Shown here piece by piece: positions 42,250 through 49,034 of a stretch of DNA of 49,034 nucleotides. Under the pieces are notes generated by a model. That model worked only from the letters and a program-made list of their open reading frames with translations, was not told where the DNA came from and ran no database searches. Origin of the DNA: Vreelandella subglaciescola (GTDB lineage Bacteria > Pseudomonadota > Gammaproteobacteria > Pseudomonadales > Halomonadaceae); assembly GCA_030454225.1 (NCBI GenBank), contig JAKDRW010000011.1:1-49034 (forward strand), read 5' to 3'. How positions within the stretch are numbered: the stretch's first letter is position 1; every line of letters begins with the position of its first letter. Made by a program: the position numbers and the translations under genes.

Positions 42250-43602
42250 CTAGAACCACACCAGCCCCGCGCCGATTAACGCACCGCTGACTAGCAGCTG
42301 CAGCAGGCCGATACCCAGGATATCGCGCGCTTTAAGCCCGGTAATGGCCAGCATCGGCAGCGCCCAGAACGGCTGAACAAGGTTGCCCCAGGCGTCACCC
42401 CAGGCAACGGCCATCGCCGCGCGCGGTATCTCGGTGCCCAGCGCCTGAGCGGCGGGAATCACGGCCGGCGCCTGCATCAGCCACTGCTCGCCGCCCAGCG
42501 GCACCAGCAGGTTCAGCGCGCCGGCGCTCAAAAATAGCCACCCGGGCAGCGACGCGCCGGTAGCCGGAGCAATTAGCGCCTCGGTTAGCGAAAGCGCCAG
42601 TCCCGACTGCGCCACAACGGCCATGATGCCGGCGTAAAGCGGAAACTGAATGATCAGGCCGGCGGTATTGGCCATCCCCGCGCGCAGGCAGGCGTAAAGC
42701 CGCTGCGGGGTAAGGTGCAGCAGCAGCGCGGCCGAAAATAGCGCCAGATTAAGCGTATTAAGCGTTAGCCCCCGGCCCTGCCATAGCGCGTCGTAGAGCA
42801 CGAAGGCCAGCCCCAGCCCGGCAGCGAGCCGGGAAAGCCAGCGGCTGTGGTTAAGCCGCTCGACGATACGGGCGGGGCGCGGGCGGCGCACGGGCGTGGG
42901 TGGGGCGGCGTTAGCGGGCAGCGAAGGCGGCGCGTCCGAGGCGTGGGGGTTATGTAGCAGCCGGTTAAACAGCGGCAGGACAACGCACAGGCCGGCCATA
43001 ATGCCCAGATTGAACGGGCTGAAAAGCGTTTGACTGAGCGACAGCGTGCCGATCTGGTCGGCAAAGACGTGATTCTGGCCGGCCAGCAGGTGCGCGACGC
43101 TGCCGCTTAGCCCGCCGTGCCACACCACCACGCCCGAGTAGGCGCTGGCCACCAGCAGGCGGTAGTCTACCGCCACGCGGCGCGCAAACGCGCGGGCGCA
43201 CAGCGCGCCAATAATCAGCCCCAGCCCCCAGTGCAGAAAGCTTGCCGCAAGCGATATCAGGCTCACCAGCGTCAGCGCGCGGCCGGGCGTGGGCGCCACC
43301 CCGGCCAGCCGGTATAGCTTGCGGCTGAGCGGTTCGGCCCCGGCCAGCGCAATGCCGGCGAGCACCATCAGCAGCACCTGCATGGAAAACGCCAGCAGGC
43401 TGGATGCGCCGCTGCCCCACATATCCAGTACTGCCAGCGGCGACTGGCGCTCGACGCCGACGGCAGCGCCGATCACTGCCAGGCTCAGCAGCAGCGCAAT
43501 AATCAGCGAGTCTGGAAGGTGGCGCTCAACAATCCCACGCAAGGCACCGATGAGGGTGCGCGGCAAGGTGCAGGTAAGCGTGCGGGTGGCAGATCTCAGC
43601 AT
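42250..43602 (-). CDS. atoE: Short-chain fatty acid transporter AtoE
   Basis: A 450-residue polytopic inner-membrane protein (E. coli AtoE 440) of the TIGR00366 short-chain fatty acid permease family. It has the DSLIIALLLSLAVIGAAVG segment, SFLHWGLGLIIGALCARAFA, VWHGGLSGSVAHLLA, and the C-terminal PLGGEQWLMQAP and AWGDAWGNLVQPFWALPML. The ATG at 43602 is chosen; a TTG at 43626 in frame has no better ribosome site. It follows the MATE gene by about 40 nt, suggesting one transcript. Confidence 0.92.
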   Translation of the reverse strand: MLRSATRTLTCTLPRTLIGALRGIVERHLPDSLIIALLLSLAVIGAAVGVERQSPLAVLDMWGSGASSLLAFSMQVLLMVLAGIALAGAEPLSRKLYRLAGVAPTPGRALTLVSLISLAASFLHWGLGLIIGALCARAFARRVAVDYRLLVASAYSGVVVWHGGLSGSVAHLLAGQNHVFADQIGTLSLSQTLFSPFNLGIMAGLCVVLPLFNRLLHNPHASDAPPSLPANAAPPTPVRRPRPARIVERLNHSRWLSRLAAGLGLAFVLYDALWQGRGLTLNTLNLALFSAALLLHLTPQRLYACLRAGMANTAGLIIQFPLYAGIMAVVAQSGLALSLTEALIAPATGASLPGWLFLSAGALNLLVPLGGEQWLMQAPAVIPAAQALGTEIPRAAMAVAWGDAWGNLVQPFWALPMLAITGLKARDILGIGLLQLLVSGALIGAGLVWF

Positions 43603-43640
43603 GGCAATTCGTCTTGTGGGTGGCAAAAAGTGCTAGACCG

Positions 43641-44978
43641 TCAAGGGTGGTCGCACCAGCGCGTTTTCCGGTAGCGTTGATAGTAGCCGATCAGCACCGC
43701 CGAACGCACAAGAGTGAATAACATAAACGCCAGCCAGAGGCCGTGATTGCCCAGCGGACGGGTTAACCACCAGGCGGGAAGATACACCGCCAGGCCGATA
43801 AAGATGCTGTTGCGCATTTCTTTCACCGCCGTGGTGCCGATAAACACGCCGTCGAAAAAGTAGCTCCACACGGCGATCAGCGGCATCGCGATCATCCACG
43901 GCAGGTACACAGCCGCGGTGGCGCGCACCTCGGGCAGGTTGGTCAGCAGCGCAATCAGGACGTTGCCGCCCAGCGCAAAGCACAGCGCCGCGGCGATTGA
44001 AGTGTACAGCGAAAGCCTGGCGGCGACGCCTACGGTCGCGGCAAAATCGGCCCAGTCGCGGCGGCCGTAGGCGCGCCCGATCAGCGCCTCGGCGGCGTGG
44101 GCGAAGCCGTCCAGCGCGTAGCTGGTGAGCATGATGAACTGCAGCAGTACGGCGTTGGCGGCCAGCACCGTGTCGCCCTGGCGAGCGCCCTGCGCGGTGA
44201 AAAACGCCATCGCAAATAATAACCCCAGCGTGCGCACAAACAGGTTGGCGTTGACGTTGATAAGCGCCTTGTATGCCGCCAGCGCGAGCAGCTGCTGGCG
44301 CAAAAACTGCCCCGGTAGGCGGCCCAGCTGATGCAGTACCAGATAGCCGCCAAAGGCAAAGGCCGAGTAGTCGGCCAGCACGCTGGCCCAGGCGACGCCG
44401 TTGCTGCTCATGCCCAGCCCCACCACAAACCACAGGTCGAAGACGATATTGACGCTGTTGGTCAGCAGCAGAATCCACAGCGTTACCCGCGAGTTCTGCT
44501 GGCCGAGAAACCAGCCCAGAATCGCATAGTTGGCCAATACGGCGGGGGCGGAAAGCAGGCGGATTTCGGCGTACGCGCGGGCCAGCGGCGTGGCGGTGGG
44601 GCTGGCGTCGAGCAGCCACAGCCCCAGCGTGATCAGCGGCGAGGCCAGTATAATCAGCAGGGCGCCGATCACCGCCGCCATGATCAGCGCCTGACCCAGC
44701 AGATTTTTCACCGCCGAGGCCTCATCGCGCCCCGCCGCCTGAGCGGTCAGCCCGGTGGTGCCCATGCGCAGAAAGCCAAAGCCCCAGTACAAAAAGCTGA
44801 ACAGCGTCGCCCCCAGCGTGACGGCGGCCAGATAGCGCGAGTCGGGCAGGTGGCCGACCACGGCGGTATCCACCAGCCCCAGCAGCGGCACGGTGATATT
44901 GGAGAGAATAATCGGCCAGGCGAGCGCCCAGATACGCCGGCGGGTAGGCGCGGGAGGCTTTGCAGAGGTGGCAGTCAC
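43641..44978 (-). CDS. dinF: MATE-family efflux pump (DinF type)
   Basis: A 445-residue, 12-helix MATE transporter exporting drugs or metabolites in exchange for Na+ or H+. The N-terminus IWALAWPIILSNITVPLLGLVDTAVVGHL and FLRMGTTGLTAQAAGR, with the mid-protein YALDGFAHAAEALIGRAYG, are those of the DinF branch. The start is a GTG at 44978 with CGGAG 5-6 nt upstream. In E. coli dinF is in the lexA operon; no lexA is here and no clear LexA box was seen upstream. Confidence 0.92.
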   Translation of the reverse strand: MTATSAKPPAPTRRRIWALAWPIILSNITVPLLGLVDTAVVGHLPDSRYLAAVTLGATLFSFLYWGFGFLRMGTTGLTAQAAGRDEASAVKNLLGQALIMAAVIGALLIILASPLITLGLWLLDASPTATPLARAYAEIRLLSAPAVLANYAILGWFLGQQNSRVTLWILLLTNSVNIVFDLWFVVGLGMSSNGVAWASVLADYSAFAFGGYLVLHQLGRLPGQFLRQQLLALAAYKALINVNANLFVRTLGLLFAMAFFTAQGARQGDTVLAANAVLLQFIMLTSYALDGFAHAAEALIGRAYGRRDWADFAATVGVAARLSLYTSIAAALCFALGGNVLIALLTNLPEVRATAAVYLPWMIAMPLIAVWSYFFDGVFIGTTAVKEMRNSIFIGLAVYLPAWWLTRPLGNHGLWLAFMLFTLVRSAVLIGYYQRYRKTRWCDHP

Positions 44979-45085
44979 GGTGGCTCCGGTGCAGCGAAAG
45001 AGCCGCTAGAATGGGCACGGAGACGCACAAATGCAACGGCCCCGCTGACAGGCAGGGCCGAACGTCAGTCAAAGCAAGGTGGCGC

Positions 45086-45180
45086 TTAGAAGCGGTAGCC
45101 GATGCTCGCCGAGAACAGGTCGGTCTTGAAGTCTTCGTCGCTTTCGCTGATATCAAAGCGTTCGTATTCGGCACGCGAAG
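45086..45180 (-). pseudogene. C-terminal remnant of an outer-membrane beta-barrel protein
   Basis: On the minus strand about 30 codons read ASRAEYERFDISESDEDFKT then DLFSASIGYRF and stop. The terminal strand with final Phe (SASIGYRF) and RAEYERF are typical of OmpA-like or small OMP barrels. The homology ends abruptly at about 45170-45180, and the frame upstream has no start codon before a stop. A GC-rich inverted repeat (45037-45042/45055-45060) downstream may be the old terminator. The 360 bp between dinF and the next gene hold only this remnant and a TATAAT on the minus strand near 45190. Confidence 0.6.
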
Positions 45181-45339
45181 CGCAGCGATTATAGCGAATA
45201 TCGGTAAAACTGAAAGTAAAGGATGGCCCTAATGCAACGCAAGGTTACATTTTTCAGTATGCGCGTAGGGTAAATGCTAATCTTGGGCTTTTAAGCACGT
45301 GAACGAGTCATTTGAGCGAACACCCAGGGAGCAAGGGAA

Positions 45340-45669
45340 ATGAATACAGGTTTTAGGCATACTGCGTACGGGATAGGGCTGGCGCTGATGCTGGCACTGG
45401 CGGCGGGCCAGCCGGCCATCGCAGACGAAGACTGGCAGCGCGAGGCGCGTCCCAGCGGCGCGGCGATGACGCTGGATGCGCTGATAGCGCGCCCGCTGCT
45501 GGCTGTGGCCACGGTGGGTGGCTCGGCCGTGTTTGTGGTATCGCTGCCGTTTACCGCGCTGGGCGGCGGCGTAGGTGAAGCTGCCGATACGCTGATCAAG
45601 ACCCCAGCTGAGGCCACCTTCCGCCGCTGCTTGGGATGCAAGACCAGCCGCCGCGCGAACGAGCGTTAA
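45340..45669 (+). CDS. Small exported protein of unknown function
   Basis: A 109-residue protein with a signal peptide (GIGLALMLALAAGQPAIA, cleavage before DEDW near 29). The mature part has one hydrophobic helix (LLAVATVGGSAVFVVSLPFTALG) and then ADTLIKTPAEATFRRCLGC. Similar small proteins with an RPL-x5-G-x4-VSLPFTALGG pattern occur in related gammaproteobacteria, sometimes named 'multidrug transporter' without evidence. The function is unknown. GGAG lies 8 nt before the ATG. Confidence 0.75.
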   Translation: MNTGFRHTAYGIGLALMLALAAGQPAIADEDWQREARPSGAAMTLDALIARPLLAVATVGGSAVFVVSLPFTALGGGVGEAADTLIKTPAEATFRRCLGCKTSRRANER

Positions 45670-45715
45670 ACGCTCGGTGGCATTATTCAGCAGTAACGGT
45701 TAGTCAGTGCGCTGC

Positions 45716-48099
<2,384 letters not shown>

Positions 48100-48268
48100 G
48101 CCGGGTTCCTCGTGGTGCGGTAATGTAAAAACGGGTGGCGACCGTCGCCTGCGTAGGCGAGCGCCTGCAAAATAAATAGCTGGGCGTGATCATAGCACCG
48201 GCCATGCAACGGCGTCATGCCGTGAGCGCATTAGGCTGGTAGAATCTGCTTTTTGCGCGAGATTCGCC

Positions 48269-48970
48269 ATGCCATCGCCGTTATCGCCATCGTCATCAAA
48301 TCTGTCCCGGCCGCCGTCGCGGGTCGTTGTATCGTCGCAGCCCGGGCCGCACCATGACCTGGCGCGCCGCGTGGCGCGGGCGCTTGCCAGCCCGCTGCAA
48401 AAGCCGATTGCCGAACATACCCAGGCCGCCTTTGAGCGCGCCGAGGCCTGGCTTGCTGCGCAGAATGCGCCGCTGATACTCGATGCCGGCTGCGGGGTGG
48501 GATTATCCACCCGGCGGCTGGCGGCGGAATTTGCCGACCACGCGGTGATCGGCGTTGACCGCAGCGCCGATCGCCTGAGCCGCGATCACGGCGCGCTGCC
48601 CGACAACGCGCTGTTGGTGCGGGCCGACCTGGTCGATTTCTGGCGGCTGGCGCAGCGTGCCGGCTGGGCACCCGCGCGCCACTACGTGCTGTACCCTAAC
48701 CCCTACCCCAAGGCGTCGCAGCTGAAGATGCGCTGGCACGGCCACCCCGTGCTGCCGTCGCTTCTGGCGCTGGGGGGGCGCCTCGAGCTGCGTACCAACT
48801 GGCGGCTATACGCCGACGAGTTTGCCCTGGCGGTGGCGCAGGTGACCGGCCGCGAGGCGACGCTGGCGCAGTACGCCGCGGCGGGCGACTACCTGACCCC
48901 GTTTGAGGCCAAATACGCTCAAAGCGGTCAGCCGCTCTGGCAGCTGACGGCCAACCTGGAGCGAACATGA
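48269..48970 (+). CDS. TrmB-like SAM-dependent methyltransferase
   Basis: A 233-residue class-I methyltransferase of the tRNA (guanine-N7) TrmB family. It has SAM motif I ILDAGCGVGLSTRRLA, YVLYPNPYPKASQLKMRWHGHP (the family's PNPWPK-type catalytic segment), LELRTNWRLYADEF and the C-terminal LTPFEAKYAQSGQPLW. The first 30 residues are Ser/Pro-rich and unconserved. It differs from the usual TrmB at motif I and may be a second paralogue whose target differs. It is divergent from fabY; a TAGAAT at 48239-48244 could be its -10. The last 64 bp of the window hold nothing recognised. Confidence 0.82.
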   Translation: MPSPLSPSSSNLSRPPSRVVVSSQPGPHHDLARRVARALASPLQKPIAEHTQAAFERAEAWLAAQNAPLILDAGCGVGLSTRRLAAEFADHAVIGVDRSADRLSRDHGALPDNALLVRADLVDFWRLAQRAGWAPARHYVLYPNPYPKASQLKMRWHGHPVLPSLLALGGRLELRTNWRLYADEFALAVAQVTGREATLAQYAAAGDYLTPFEAKYAQSGQPLWQLTANLERT

Positions 48971-49034
48971 CGTTTGTTTGTAAGCGGTCCAATAACCCCA
49001 TCTATACAGGTATCGTTTAGACCGGTAATGTCTC

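Noticed and set aside
43633..44619. Long alternative frame inside the MATE gene
   Set aside because: Arg/Ala-rich frame-shifted reading of dinF; the MATE frame has clear homology over the whole length.

Overview
The window is about 49 kb of high-GC chromosomal DNA from a gammaproteobacterium. It is most like a halophile of the Halomonadaceae. The reasons are the acidic, GC-rich proteins, the Pseudomonas-like pairing of an aminoglycoside-phosphotransferase-fold homoserine kinase (thrB) with polA, a FabY-type ketoacyl synthase, a betaine/choline-binding protein and the asmA-mutY-yggX order. This assignment is inference from gene content. Most of the window is ordinary core genome. No CRISPR array, insertion sequence, prophage or recognisable defence system was seen.

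Layout. 0-3.5 kb: a terminator, a pair of REP-like elements, hisC (-), an NlpE-type lipoprotein (+) and radA (+). 3.5-7 kb: selD-mnmH (+), where mnmH carries an in-frame internal deletion; a class-I amidotransferase-like protein lacking its cysteine (-); and a DUF416 gene (+). 7-10.5 kb: the leftward operon hisB-hisH-hisA-hisF plus a PagP-like barrel gene. 10.5-15.3 kb: rightward PanZ-like acetyltransferase, asmA, mutY, yggX and tRNA-Phe/Gln/Thr ending in a strong terminator. 15.5-19.3 kb: an NhaC-type antiporter gene overlapping kbl and tdh, a threonine-degradation operon. 19.4-24.5 kb: a membrane-anchored EEP-fold protein, thrB (-) and polA (+).

24.5-34 kb is the least conserved-looking stretch. 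It holds a third REP-like element, a C-terminal TspO fragment, a lone DUF2235 hydrolase, a startless reading frame, a periplasmic gamma-glutamyltransferase, an orphan choline/betaine-binding protein, a dioxygenase-LysR fusion produced by deletion, and a ferric-iron ABC transporter whose three genes are not in one operon. 34-45 kb: tmcA, pepD, dps, glycerate kinase, a HIT protein, a 53-residue entericidin-type lipoprotein, an ion-channel-like protein, a hotdog thioesterase, atoE and a dinF-type MATE pump. 45-49 kb: an outer-membrane-protein C-terminal remnant, a small exported protein, the coupled pair fabY-coaD, and a divergent TrmB-like methyltransferase.

The strongest unexpected signal is a set of decayed genes. 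mnmH and the dioxygenase-LysR chimera are clean in-frame junctions at short shared sequences, so both stay open as long ORFs and would probably be annotated as intact genes. The tspO and outer-membrane-protein fragments, and possibly the startless frame, add to the picture of ongoing small deletions. Nothing here amounts to a convincing new multi-gene system.
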